Of a stretch of DNA of 64,000 nucleotides, positions 1-10,520 are shown piece by piece (positions within the stretch are counted from its first letter, which is position 1; each line of letters starts with the position of its first letter). The position numbers and the translations under genes were made by a program. The stretch spans positions 6,820,001 through 6,884,000 of the forward strand of contig NC_091976.1 in NCBI RefSeq assembly GCF_036711975.1, in the 5' to 3' direction. Source of the stretch: Onthophagus taurus (lineage: Eukaryota; Arthropoda; Insecta; Coleoptera; Scarabaeidae). The notes under the pieces were generated by a model that was not told where the DNA came from, ran no database searches, and worked only from the letters and a program-made list of their open reading frames with translations.

Positions 1-760
1 CGGGGGCAATCTTATTATATGTGAAGCTAGTGATAGAGACATGGAGTAGATGTTTTGACGGGTTATTAAATGTGCAGACAGATCAAGTCAAGCGTGAATA
101 TAGTGTATAGCTATATTCTTATTCTGTATAGTTTGACATTTAGATTTAGATTTTATATTACAAGTGGGCTAGAAACATAATTACTGTACAAGTGTGGAAA
201 ATTGTAATTGTTATCACACGAGTACTGTAATTATGCTCTAGGCCACGTGTGATATACAACATTTTATCTACGACTGCTAAAAATTACTTAAAAATCAATT
301 TCTTTAAAAAGGTCTATTTTGACATTTATAAAAATTTTTTGAAATGATTGTTGACAATTTTGCATTAATGTCAGTTTCAATAACATGTTTACTCATCTCA
401 CAGACTCATCTGGAATAAGTGTTTCGAAATGTAATAATATAACAATTAATGTTTATAATAAATAGTATTGTTTCTCTTTAAATAAAACAAAAAATTGTTG
501 CTCGTTTCAATAAATTATGTCTGTTCTGATTGAGCTAAAAATTACGTAATGAAACCAGTGCGGTAATAAAGTTCATTACGTAACTCAAATCCTCTCAAAT
601 GAGTGTGGTAATGATGACTTATCCAAGCAGTCGTAGATCAAATTTATTTTTATCATAGCTGTTATTTTACTAAAAAAGCGTCCAGCAACATTGAATAATA
701 TGTTCAATACAAAATTAAAATTTTAGAGACCCCATTATAGCGACAGATGCACCCATTATC
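1..760. other. AT-rich non-coding stretch
   Basis: No coding region is recognised. Around 540-620 there are short imperfect inverted motifs built on ATTACGTAAT and on alternating 'GTAATGA/TCATTAC' words, like those in the repeat arms at 48.7 and 56.1 kb. It is probably degraded repeat. If the ETS gene's last exon lies to the left of the window, this stretch is part of its intron. Confidence 0.4.
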
Positions 761-765
761 GCTAG

Positions 766-905
766 AACTAACAGGAAACCTAGAATTAGAATCTTTCCGA
801 TTAAGCGCGTCTTTTGAAAAAGTGTTTAACTAGACTTAATTAGACTTCACTAACCGAACGTTTCTAGTTCTAGGTCTCCCGTTAGTTCTAGTTTTAGTTC
901 AATTT
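766..905. repeat. Degraded palindromic 'CTAGAACTAAC' repeat
   Basis: Two facing arms made of CTAG-rich words surround a core with CTTTCCGATTAAGCGCGTC. The same words occur in reverse complement in the foldback at 16983-17222 (AAGATTCTAGTTCTAGGTC), so these are two copies of one family. The copy here has lost the ribozyme-like core seen there. The assignment rests on shared words only. Confidence 0.5.
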
Positions 906-1439
906 AAGAACTTTTTTAGTGACTTAATTTTAATTTAGTGACTGAAATGAGTTCACAGTCGAGTTCAGTTACATTGAGGAACGTCCATTGGACTTCCATG
1001 ATATTCAGAGTCTGCCAAAGTACCTGCGCTATTTGATAGGAAACTTGCTTTACACAATAATTTTTATTACAAAGAGGGTACTTGTGTTACTACATTTATT
1101 ACTTCTTCTTTTGTAAGGAAGGAAATAAATTATTTAGACAAAAGATGAATATTGATGAACCAAAAGATTTAGTTACAATTTACGTTAACGAAAATAGGTA
1201 AACTTTGTTTTTTTTAATGATTTGATTCTGTGTATCATTGGACTCGTATTTTCTAGCTTTATCAGAAAATGTTATACAGTTAATCCATTTTCCGGAAAAA
1301 CTAAAAATGATAAAGAATTTTTTTGTTAAATTAGTTGGATTAACAAAAAATAAAAATCGAGGCTTATGACAATATCTCAAACCGTTTTCAAATTACACAG
1401 GAGGTTATTTATGGCGCGTACTGTATATGTATGTATACA

Positions 1440-1610
1440 TGGCCGTTCAAAAATGTAATCACTCAATTTTATATGGAACCACACCATATTTGATTAACTA
1501 ATCAGATAGAGAATTAAATTCTCTTCAGTATACGTCCCTATACCTATCAGTTGCAGTTTTTGACATATTGAGCAATAATCAAAATCATGCAAAGAATGGC
1601 AGATTATGTT
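1440..1610 (+). repeat. Diverged copy of the palindromic element at 59 kb
   Basis: Shares an ordered run of words with 59100-59270: a TTTTA-TGGAAC stretch, GAGAATTAAATTCTCT (versus GGAATTTAATTCTCT), CCTATACCTAT, GTAGTTT-type sequence, AATCAAA and CATGCA. It is an old, diverged fragment without clear ends. Confidence 0.4.
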
Positions 1611-1789
1611 TATTTTTTTAGTTATGAAATAGTTATGAAATAGCCATTAGCCATGTTAGCCATCGTTAGCCATGAAATAAGAATAACAACATTTTTCAAT
1701 TTATAACAGCTAATATCACGGATGATTAACCTATTGTTAAAATTTGAAAAAATACATAATTAAGCATTAATATTGGACCTCCACGACCA

Positions 1790-3190
1790 ATCCTATGTCT
1801 CCCAAGCAGTTCTGGCAACTCTTCTTCGAAAAATGGTCTGTAAAGTTGTCCCGTACCATCAAAAAAAAAAAACGGCCCAACTATTTTACTGTTAAAAATT
1901 CCATCCCAAAAGTGATCTCGCAGAAGGTGGTATTTCTGCTAAGGTTTTAGTGGTTCCCGTCATAAATGTTCCAGTCATTGACGGAGATTGAACAGAGAGG
2001 GCTTCAAGATGCCTAAGTATTTGACCTAATGACCCAGATACTTTAGAGATGACAGACCATTCATCGCTGTAATGGGTTCGCCGCGCACACAGAAGTTGGC
2101 TGTCTTTGCTTCGTGTTATGCTCTTGCCTTGTATGGTTGTGGCAGAAATAGCGGCGCTTTTTGAGGCGTTTATTACCATTCCACGACGACGGAGGAATTG
2201 AGCGACGTCGTCGAGCATATTTGGCATGTCTATCTCGCGGTCTTCAAGGGTGATCAGTTTGTCAGCAAAGCCGATAGCTGCGACACGGGTTGTCTAGTGC
2301 AAAAGAACGGGCTTAGTGGATCGCCTTGTTTAACTCCACGGTTTATCTTCAGTTGTCTAGTTCATTCGCGGCATGTTCATTCACTTCGATGGTAGTGGTG
2401 AGTCGCGCAAAGCTGTTCATAACATATTCCACCATGAGTGGATATGGTGGCGGTTTAAGGCCGTTTCTACGGAGGCATGAGAAACTTTGCGATGGCCTTT
2501 GCCAAGTCTATAGAGACGATGTTATAGGATTTTTCGTGCCACTTTCTAGTGTGTAGTGGTCAACGGTAATAAAATTTGCTAAAAAGCCATCGTCGCTGAC
2601 TAAACCTCGTTGACGTGGGTTGAGATAACGTCTCCGGGCATTCGTTTGGTGATAATTGTATGGAACAGTCGCTGAACTGTAGATGAGATCGTGATCGTTC
2701 TCCAATTTCTTCAAGGATCGGTTCTGTCGCCGGACTTAGGTATCAATGTTGTCCGGGACTCTTACCAGACTGAAGTTTGTGATGTGGACACCTCTTCACC
2801 TGGTTGACGGTTATTCCATCAGGACCGTCCGCGGAATTTCACCATGTTCTTTATGGATATTTCTATTTCGGCCTCAGAAATGGAAAGGTAAATGTCTTCG
2901 GATGTTTTGTCGTCTGCTACGGGCTCGTTGTCGGGTGCAGACTCGGCCTAGAACAGAGAGGCGTAGTGGACCTCTACATCCGCGATGTTCGGGATGGCTT
3001 CATCCTCCAGTAATAGTTTACCGGAGAGGATGATGTCGACTAGCTGAGTTTCGTTTTTGTCGTAAAGATCCTGAACCTTTTTAAAGGCCGCTTCGGGCGG
3101 CGTTAATTCGTTTGCCAAAAGATTTTGTCTTTCTCGTAGGAAAGACGTCGGCAAGCCAGGTGATAATAAATTCGTTCAATTCCTTGATGG
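1790..3190 (-). pseudogene. R2-clade-like LINE reverse transcriptase remnant
   Basis: Read on the minus strand, scattered reading frames contain reverse-transcriptase blocks in the correct order. From the right they are: a helical segment with FLRERQNLLANELTP (about 3140), FLSPATEPIL-like sequence (about 2740), GVKQGDPLSP (about 2320, catalytic domain block 4), and LDDVAQFLRRRGMVINASKS (about 2200-2150, the conserved stretch after the active-site block). 'GVKQGDPLSPFLF' together with 'GM-INASKS' is typical of the R2/NeSL branch rather than jockey. Several stops and frameshifts interrupt it and both ends are missing. It is a dead fragment on the same strand as the ETS gene, left of that gene's last visible exon. 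Confidence 0.6.
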
Positions 3191-3199
3191 TGCTAGTCA

Positions 3200-4351
3200 G
3201 TCCAATTTGGATTAATTGGCTTAAATGTAATTTATCTAAATGGTTTTAATATGTTTGTACATTTAATTGTATTGACGAGAGCCTCTAGATGACTACTTTT
3301 ATTTAGTTGACACATCTAAGGCAGATTTTTAAAATAAAAACAACAATAACAAGTAAAAGAATTGATTTTTATTTAAGTCTAAATTTTGCATTGATGAAAA
3401 TGGAAAAAAGATTGAAAATTAAATACGGGTTACTGAGCTTTCACACATATGCATATTCTTGCATTCTTCTTGCAGAATTAATAAAATATTGTTCGTTGTT
3501 TTCTTCTGGCACAACAATTCGACAGTCGACAATTCCAGTATTTTCAAATATACGTAATAAATTGTCGAAACATCGCCTGCTCGGAATTCAAGCAATGGGG
3601 CCGTTACCATCAATTGAATAGAAAGACAGTCTTTCAAAAAATCGATAAACTATGTAAAAAGGATTGATAACATTTTCAGATCCTAAAAAAGTTTAATTGT
3701 TTAATTTTTGCAAAAATTAATATTAAAATTCAAAATCCCATCTATAAAAGCATCTATAATTCTAGCGCATAAGATTCTCGTGGCATCTCGCTCATGCACC
3801 TCTTATTGATTTTTATTTCAACCAACCGCGTGCGAAACGACGATGACGTCTCCAAAGTTTTTTCAAATTTTCATTATTTTTTTTTTGGAAAAACTAAAGC
3901 CCAGTTTGAAAAATAAGAAATTTTAGAAGTTTTCAATTTTGCTAAACTATCCAATAAAAAAAAATGTGTAACGGCCCCATTGGGTATCTTTCACGGTATA
4001 CTTTTTGAGCAAGAAGCTTCTTTGAGATTCTCCCAAAATAAAAACCATATTCACAAATTCGTCTTTTGTGTAATTCATGAGCAAGAAACACAACCATTTA
4101 AAATTTTCGACTTTATTGCAACTGAATGTGGAAAAACATTAGTTATACTTTTGAATCACTAAGAAATTTAGATTTAAAGGGTACAGTGTTAGCTCAAAAA
4201 CTCTCAAAAGAACACGTAATGAAAACTATATCATTACATTTAAAATGACATATGTTTATTTCGGTACGTCGTTATGGATGTGTAAAAATATTTTCCGTTT
4301 ATGTGTATCACATTTCCTACAACTTTTCTCGAAAGATTGAATTCCTTTTTG
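3200..4351. other. No gene seen; contains a dispersed repeat
   Basis: AT-rich, without a recognisable coding region. The open frames here are short and lack family motifs. About 3590-3765 is a dispersed repeat described separately. Confidence 0.4.
3590..3765 (-). repeat. Dispersed repeat, inverted copy of 31735-31905
   Basis: The reverse complement of this stretch matches 31735-31905 over several long words: GGATCTAAAAATGTTA versus GGATCTGAAAATGTTA, the CATAGTTTATCGATTTTTT run, GAAAGACTGTCTTTCTATTC and GTAACGGCC. The copy at 31.7 kb sits at the left edge of satellite B, so this may be a transposon end or a satellite-flanking repeat. Confidence 0.55.
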
Positions 4352-4355
4352 TTAA

Positions 4356-6695
4356 CCCTAGGATGCATAAACTGGGCCTCTCAGGCCCGGCCAGATTTTA
4401 GTTACTCTAAACACGTCTTTATTCAATACACACTTGATTCAAAAACATTCAAGTGTAATTAGCAATCAAAAAAAAATCGTTTAGCCATTAGCACCCCGTA
4501 TTTGCATAAATCGGGCCTCCGAAGCCCGTATACTACTAGTTACTATAGAATAAGTTTCAACTTGTTCATTACAGGTTGAGGGTTATTATAATTTGCCAAA
4601 CACTGCTGCGCGGAATTGTGCGTGTCTGTGCAAGTTAAAACGTGCATTACTGTTGGATGTATAAAAGTAGGTGCAGCTGTTTTTCATTCAGTTGGAATAG
4701 AAGTTGGATTGAGTGAACTTGTGAGATACATATAATGATAGATAATGGCGCCAAAAAGGAATGTGAAAAGCGTGAGATTTGGTGACCCCGGTTATGAAGA
4801 AATATTGATGCAGTGGGCAGCTGAATGTGATGATCTGCCTTCTGGAGAAAGTGATGTGTCAGAAGCAGAAAATGATGACACAGAAGATAGAAATTTCGAA
4901 TTGGTTCCTGACGAGTATTCTGGATCCAGTTCTGATCATGGTGACGATAATTCAGAGGATGATGTTGATGATATTGGTAAGCCTTCAACGAGCGGTTACA
5001 TTGCTCCAAGTGGTCTAGTATGAAGTTTGGAACCTCCAGCAAAAAATAAAATTCAACCACATAACATTATTCGGTGTGCGCCAGGACTAACAAGGAAACA
5101 TATGACTGCCACACCAAAAGAAGCGTTTCAGTTATTTGTAACTCCAGTTATTGTACAAGAAATTGTGAACTGTACTAATTTAGAGGGCAAACGTGTTTAT
5201 GGAGCAAAAGGAAAACCGTGGAAAGATGTAACTGTTGATGAATTTCTTGCATTCTGTGATTTACTTATTCATGCGGGGGTTGACAGAAGCTGGGATGTTC
5301 CTGCGAGAGAATTGTTTTGTGATAAATTTGCCAATCCTGTATACCGAGCCACAATGTCTATATTTCGCTTTGAAGAAATACGAAGATTCGTCAGATTTGA
5401 CGACAAGAGAACCCGGAATGCGCGTTTGGAAACCGATAACTTAGCAATGGTGTCCTACATTTGAGATTTATTCATTCAGCAATGCAAAACCTGCGTCATA
5501 CCTGATACTAATGTAACTATTGATGAACAACTCGTTGGGTTTAGAGGTAGATGCACATTCGTTCAATATATGCCAAGTAAACCGTCAAAATATGGACTTA
5601 AAATATTTTGGATGTGTGAATCTACGTCTGGTTATGCTTTGGATGGTTTAGTTTATGTTGGTCGCCAGCCCGGAGAACCTCCACATACAAACCTGGTGCT
5701 TGAAGTAGTACAAACTCTTGTGCGTGACATTCATAATTCTGGTCGCAATCTCACGATAGACAATTTCTTCACTGGTGTTCCGCTAGCAACTTATCTTTTG
5801 GATAAAAGTATTACTGTTGTGGGTACACTACGTCAGAATAAGCATGACATTCCGAAAGAAATGAAAGCCATAAAACATCGTGTAGTCTACTCTTTATTGT
5901 TTTCATAATAACTTATCCATGGTAAGTTCCGCACGTAAAAAGAACAAATCAGTAATTTTACTAAGCACCATGCACCACGACGTATCTATCAATGACGACG
6001 CTAAGAGGAAGCCTGAAATCATCTCTCATTATAATAAAACAAAGGGCGGTGTTGACATCATGGATCAAATGGTGTCGACATACACGTGCAAGAGGCAAAG
6101 TAAAGGATGGCCCATGACATTTTTCTTCAACATCATTGATGTTGCAGCACTCAATGCATATATAGTCTTTACGAAAGAACATCCAAACAACAACATAGGA
6201 GTGACTCACAAATGCAGAATGTTTTTGAAAGATTTAGCGAAGGAACGAGTGATACCACATATGCAGAGAAGATCTACTAACCCTAACCTACGGCGTACTG
6301 TCCGGGAGTGTATCAGCAGATTTATTGATATATGTGGTCCGCCAGCCACTCACACAAGTGCAACAATTAAGAGAAAAAGATGCTCAGTATGTCCCGCAAG
6401 TATTGATCGTAAAAGCACAATGATATGTATTACTTGTAAAAATAATATCTGTAATGAGCATAGTATTAGAATGTGCACTAAATGCTTCTCTAATCCCTAA
6501 AAACAATCATATTTTTTTAACAATAATGTTCACTTTCATATTTAACCTCACGTTTGTAACGTACATATGTATAAATAAATAAAGTTTTACTTCAATAACT
6601 TTGTTTCTGTTCTGACTACACGTGATTTTATATAACGGGTCTCAGAAGCCCGGATTATGTAAATGACGATATTTTATTGGTCAAGTATCCTAGGG
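4356..6695 (+). mobile_element. piggyBac-1 transposon with TTAA duplication
   Basis: The element is flanked by TTAA at 4352-4355 and 6696-6699, the hallmark target of piggyBac. Its ends are inverted: CCCTAGGATGCATAA on the left and a terminal ...TATCCTAGGG on the right. Close inside both ends lie short palindromic modules of the form GGGCCTC-N-AGGCCCG (about 4373-4392, about 4507-4527, about 6638-6655), probably transposase-binding subterminal repeats. The 2340 bp length is normal for an autonomous piggyBac. The single internal gene is broken, so this copy cannot move on its own. It lies between the ETS exon at 7.3 kb and the left window edge. Confidence 0.9.
4745..6500 (+). pseudogene. piggyBac-1 transposase, broken
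   Basis: The protein starts at an ATG at 4745 with an acidic N-terminal region (about residues 25-90), followed by the DDD transposase core. The three catalytic aspartates are visible in TIDEQLVGFRGRC (about 5518), NLTIDNFFTG (about 5748) and KGGVDIMDQMV (about 6040). The C-terminus carries the cysteine-rich domain, with paired CxxC motifs from CSVCPASIDRK to CTKC (about 6378-6485). Defects seen: an in-frame TGA at about 5021, a TGA at 5462 between SYI and DLFIQQ, and a frameshift near 5905 (SLLFS continues in another frame as VSSARKKNKSVILLSTM). Apart from these the coding sequence is well preserved, so inactivation is not very old. Confidence 0.9.
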
Positions 6696-6699
6696 TTAA

Positions 6700-7262
6700 T
6701 TCCCTTTGCAGTGGTCGATTTGTCCAAGAATTTTCTACAGTTCCTACATTCTAACGACCGTTATTCCTTTCTATGTTATTCTTATTGAGATTGAGTTTCT
6801 TCATTTTTACTAAAAGTTATGTTTTTATATATCCAAAAATAACAAGTGTTCCAAATTAGGCAACCTTCCGCCTAATTAATCGCAATATTTATGGAGCAAT
6901 TAGAGTTAATTATTTACAAGAAGAACATAATGGCATTAAATGATCCTTGATTTACTCAAATATCATGAGCACAACTGGATCATTTATCTGGATCTGAAAA
7001 TCGTGACGTTTTTGCTAGGTTAATAAGAAGTTTTTCAAAATTTCTTGTTAAGATGCTCTAATTTTTTGATAGAAAAAAAAATTAGAGATAATGTCTTATA
7101 ATATATAAAAAGTAAAACATTAAAAACTTTTCTATCAAGTGACTGTTAAAGAATCAAAACTTTTTAACTATCAAGTGACTGTTAAAGAATCAAAACTTTT
7201 TAACTTATATTATTTTAACTTTACTTTCTAATTTCAGAAAAATAATTTTTGTAAAAAATTAC
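6700..7262. other. Likely ETS intron sequence with a short local duplication
   Basis: AT-rich. A direct duplication of about 45 bp occurs at 7130-7205: AAGTGACTGTTAAAGAATC followed by AAAACTTTTTAACT appears twice in tandem. The splice donor of the ETS exon is at 7262-7257. I looked here for the last ETS exon (the YYYDK and KFDF region) and did not find it. Confidence 0.5.
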
Positions 7263-7500
7263 CTTAATGCTCTTGAAAGTTTATCATAATTCATATTCGG
7301 TTTGGACTTGCGCTCTCCCCATCGTCTGGCAACTTCGTCCGGATCGGTGAGCTTGAATTCACCATTGGTGCCTTCCCAAGTAATACACTGAGAGTTGGAC
7401 GAATCACCGAGTAGTTCGAGGAGGAATTGCCAGAGCTGGATTTGACCGGATCCTTGGGCGACCAATCGGCTTGATGCGGCGTTCAGCAGCTGATACGGAT
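7263..7500 (-). CDS. Ets21C: Ets21C-like gene, exon carrying most of the ETS domain
   Basis: This exon encodes the start and recognition helix of an ETS DNA-binding domain: [21 protein letters not shown], the [13 protein letters not shown] wing region, and the [16 protein letters not shown] recognition helix. Known ERG/FLI/Ets21C proteins carry nearly the same sequence and bind GGAA sites in nuclear DNA. The acceptor is CACACACAG just right of 7500 and the donor is AAG|GTAATT at 7262. The exon is 238 bp, entering in phase 1 and leaving in phase 2, and ends at the arginine before the expected YYYDKN sequence. That final exon, with the rest of the domain, is absent from the window. The symbol is by subfamily resemblance; Ets65A is the alternative. 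Confidence 0.9.
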
Positions 7501-7779
7501 CTGTGTGTGAGTGAAACAACGATGGCGATCAAATATTTTTCGTTAGCCAAAAATAAATGACTCCACTTCTTCTCGGAAATCCTTGAAGAAAGGAGGCAAC
7601 ACGAAAGTCATATTCGAAGGTTAAAGAAACTTTTTTTACTTGGAATTGAAAAGGTTATTTTTCAGATTTCTAATTTGCGAATGATTTATTGAAATGAATA
7701 TTACGTTCTTTAAAGATTTTATCTTTTATTAAGTTTCTTAATACATATATATATATAAAATTAATATTTTTGATGTTAC

Positions 7780-7896
7780 CGTTATAAATCATAGCAGAAC
7801 TATGATGAAATTTATGATGAGCCGGATGTGTTCTCGCAGCTAGCCGCCTGGCCACAAGAAATTCTTCAGGAGTACATCCAGGCAGCCTCCACATGG
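7780..7896 (-). CDS. Ets21C: Ets21C-like gene, short linker exon
   Basis: A 117 bp exon joining the Pointed and ETS regions. It reads AMWRLPGCTPEEF...HHKFHHSSAMIYN, and its final G joins AT of the next exon to make the Asp of DPYQL. That exact phase match is the main support. The donor is AACG|GTAACA at 7779. The acceptor is GTTGGCAG at 7898-7897, with a weak pyrimidine tract, so the upstream boundary is less certain than the downstream one. Length and phase (1 in, 1 out) make it skippable without a frameshift. There is no known domain; it is rich in His and Arg. Confidence 0.75.
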
Positions 7897-7900
7897 CTGC

Positions 7901-9225
7901 CAACTACACTAACAACATTTTCACAAAATTTTATCAAAAAAAAATTCAAATTTGAATTTATTTCAATTCCAAAAATTCTATAATTGTTTTAAAACTTTTG
8001 ATTCACTTTGATTCAAACATAATAGTATCTCTTATTTTGTAAGAGGGTTGTTGCTTTATCTACAGTGAGTTTACTTCGTCTGCGTGATGACGGCGTGATA
8101 TCTCGAACACCCCTTTTCGAGTTGCTGCGCAAGAGAATTTCGAACCCCCCACCCCAATGGTCAATGTGGTATTACACATTGTGTTAAACCCAAATTTTAA
8201 TTGAAAAGAATATATAAATAGTTTAGTTTAGGACAATTTTGTGGATTAGTTTTGTAAATAAAAGTGTTTAGTTAATACATTTCAGTAAAAAATGTATATA
8301 AAAAAATATTTTATTTAATATAGTGTATTGATTTATATATAAATTTTAAAAATCTTTTGTTTAAATAATCTAAATTAACTGATTTAAAACTCATTTTACT
8401 TATCCACTTGACTTAAATTTAATTACACGCGGTAATAAATAACTTAGCAAGTCGAAATCTCTAAATCCCAACCCCCCCTAGTGGCTAATATAGGGCGCAT
8501 CCAAATTCTGGATAATCCCCGGATCTCACTTCTGCATCCAATAACGCGAGCAGCCCCGTCTCATTATACAGCACAGCGGGGTCCGTTATATTGTTTTCTT
8601 GATTACCTGAAGCAGTACACCAACATCACCTGAATCGAAAGAAATCGCAAATCTCGCTTTCAAAAATAGATCAAAATCTATCAAGATAAAAAGAGTTTTT
8701 TGCGGAAAGGAAAAATTACCGATTTCAGAAAAATAAAAATAAATCGATGGGGGTTGATTTTCTGAGTGTTGAATTCATGGTCGTACCCCGGGAGAATTAT
8801 GGACACCGCGGGGTCACATCTACAAGTCTAATGCGTTGTCACTCGACCCCCACAAAGCTCGGAGCTTGACTCCCGTGACTTCGCTAAGCTCCAAGATACG
8901 AGGTAGAGTTCAAGTTTAGATTTAGATATTCGACATTTCTTCTTCTTTTCTTTTTATGAATCATTACTTTTTTAAAACGATTATCTTAATAATAGATTTA
9001 TAACAATTTAAGAAAAACGGTAAAACAAAAAGATTAACTATGAAGTACTAAAAATATTATAAATAAAGTATAAAACTTTATGTTTTGAGAACGAACTGCC
9101 TAAAAATCGATTTATGACGATTTTTTGTCTGATGTACTATTAATCCCAATTTTCAAAATAGTTGTTGGGTAAACAGGTAATAGATATCGGTTAAACAAAA
9201 GCTGAATGAAAAAATGTAAATCAAG
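7901..9225. other. Intron sequence, nothing coding recognised
   Basis: Part of the 8.3 kb ETS intron between the linker and Pointed exons. It is AT-rich, with a more GC-rich patch at about 8440-8900 that contains CCCCCC and GGGG runs. No protein family motif was found in any frame. The patch could be an intronic regulatory element, but that is a guess. Confidence 0.4.
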
Positions 9226-10520
9226 TACTAGTAATAGAAGAATAAGGATAAACAAAAATTGACTGGAAAGAACTTGTAAAGATAAGAGATGCATTAGACA
9301 GAAAGGAAAATGATTGGAAAGAGACGTGCAACCGAAGAATGTAACTGAACATAGACTGAAACTGGAAAGAGACAAGTAATAGAAGATAGTTATAGAACAG
9401 AGAGTAGAAGTACAAAAAGGAGACTTATAACAGATGAATGGGACTAAGTAGAGGCAATAAGGAGGTTAAAAGGAGACTGGGCAGAAAGGAGAGAGACTGG
9501 AAGTAATGTGAAGAAAAGGATTAAATATAAAAGATTAAACAGAAGCAACAAAGAGAAGAAAGAACTAAGTACCAAAGAGGGAAATTAGAGAGAATCTATA
9601 AAGAAAAGAAATATGTTAAACGCGGAATGAAGATTGGAAGGAGATTGGTAATAATAGAATGATGCATAGCAAGGAGACTTCTACAACAGATGTAAGAGAC
9701 TGAGCAGAGAGACTAGACAAAGAAAAGTAAGACCTGGGTAGAAAGTAGAGACACTGGAAAGTGACTTGTTATACAAGAAAGACACTGACAAGAGAAAGAA
9801 GAAAAAAAGAGACTTAAGAGATGGAGGCGTCTATAAAGATTATAGTCTCTTTGGCGATAGTTGAACTATATCAAGAATCATAAGACTACAAAGAGACCAT
9901 AAAGTCAAGAAAAACATGGGCGGAAAGTTGAAATGCAAAAAGTAGACTGGACAGAAAACAGGGAGAGTAGCTAGAGTATGAAAAATAAAGAAACGGATTC
10001 AAAAAGAAAGAGAAATATCAGAAAAATACTGATAATAGAAAAGAAAGATTAAACAGAAACTACTAACAGAAGAAAGGGATAAAGTAATAAGTAGGAAAAA
10101 TGCTGAAGACTGAAGGAGGACGTGAAGAGAACTGGTATAAATAGAAAGATATTGAACAGAGAGTCAAAATAAAAACTTATAACATATTGAAGAAACTGAG
10201 CGGAGGCTATAAAGAAGCTGTAATAACATGAAAGGTATTTGTAGTAGAGGAAACTGACTAAACAAAGATTAGAAAGAGAAAATAAGTGTCTGAGTAGAAC
10301 GGTGGAATACTGGAAGCAGACTAGTTATAAAAAAAAGACATTGAAAAGACGTAAGCGGGAGGAAGAGATTGAGTAGAAAGGAATGTCTAAAAAGAGACTA
10401 TAAAAGCGAAAGTGCAACTAGATCAAGAATTAGAAGGCTAGAAAGAAACTGAACAAAAACTGCAAAGATAAGAAGGAAACTGGACACAATACTGGCTATA
10501 TCTTTAAGAGAGATATAAAG
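9226..10520. repeat. Purine-rich degenerate tract in an intron
   Basis: About 1.3 kb in which the plus strand is dominated by A and G, built from variants of words such as GACTGGAAAGAGAC, AACAGAGA, AGAAAGAGAC and GAAGAAAGA at irregular spacing. Such strong strand asymmetry over more than a kilobase is unusual, and the word variants suggest a decayed short-period tandem repeat of roughly 20-45 bp units. Because the host gene is on the minus strand, the transcript across this tract would be pyrimidine-rich. Open frames on the minus strand here are simply the Ser/Leu/Phe-rich by-product of this composition. Confidence 0.75.

Noticed and set aside
4647..5060. 137-codon minus-strand open frame
   Set aside because: Shadow of the acidic N-terminal region of the piggyBac-1 transposase.
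1..7262. A terminal ETS exon (YYYDK to KFDF) on the minus strand
   Set aside because: Searched by motif in all minus-strand frames and not found.
9112..9415. Ser/Leu/Phe-rich minus-strand open frames
   Set aside because: Produced by the purine-rich plus strand; composition explains them fully.
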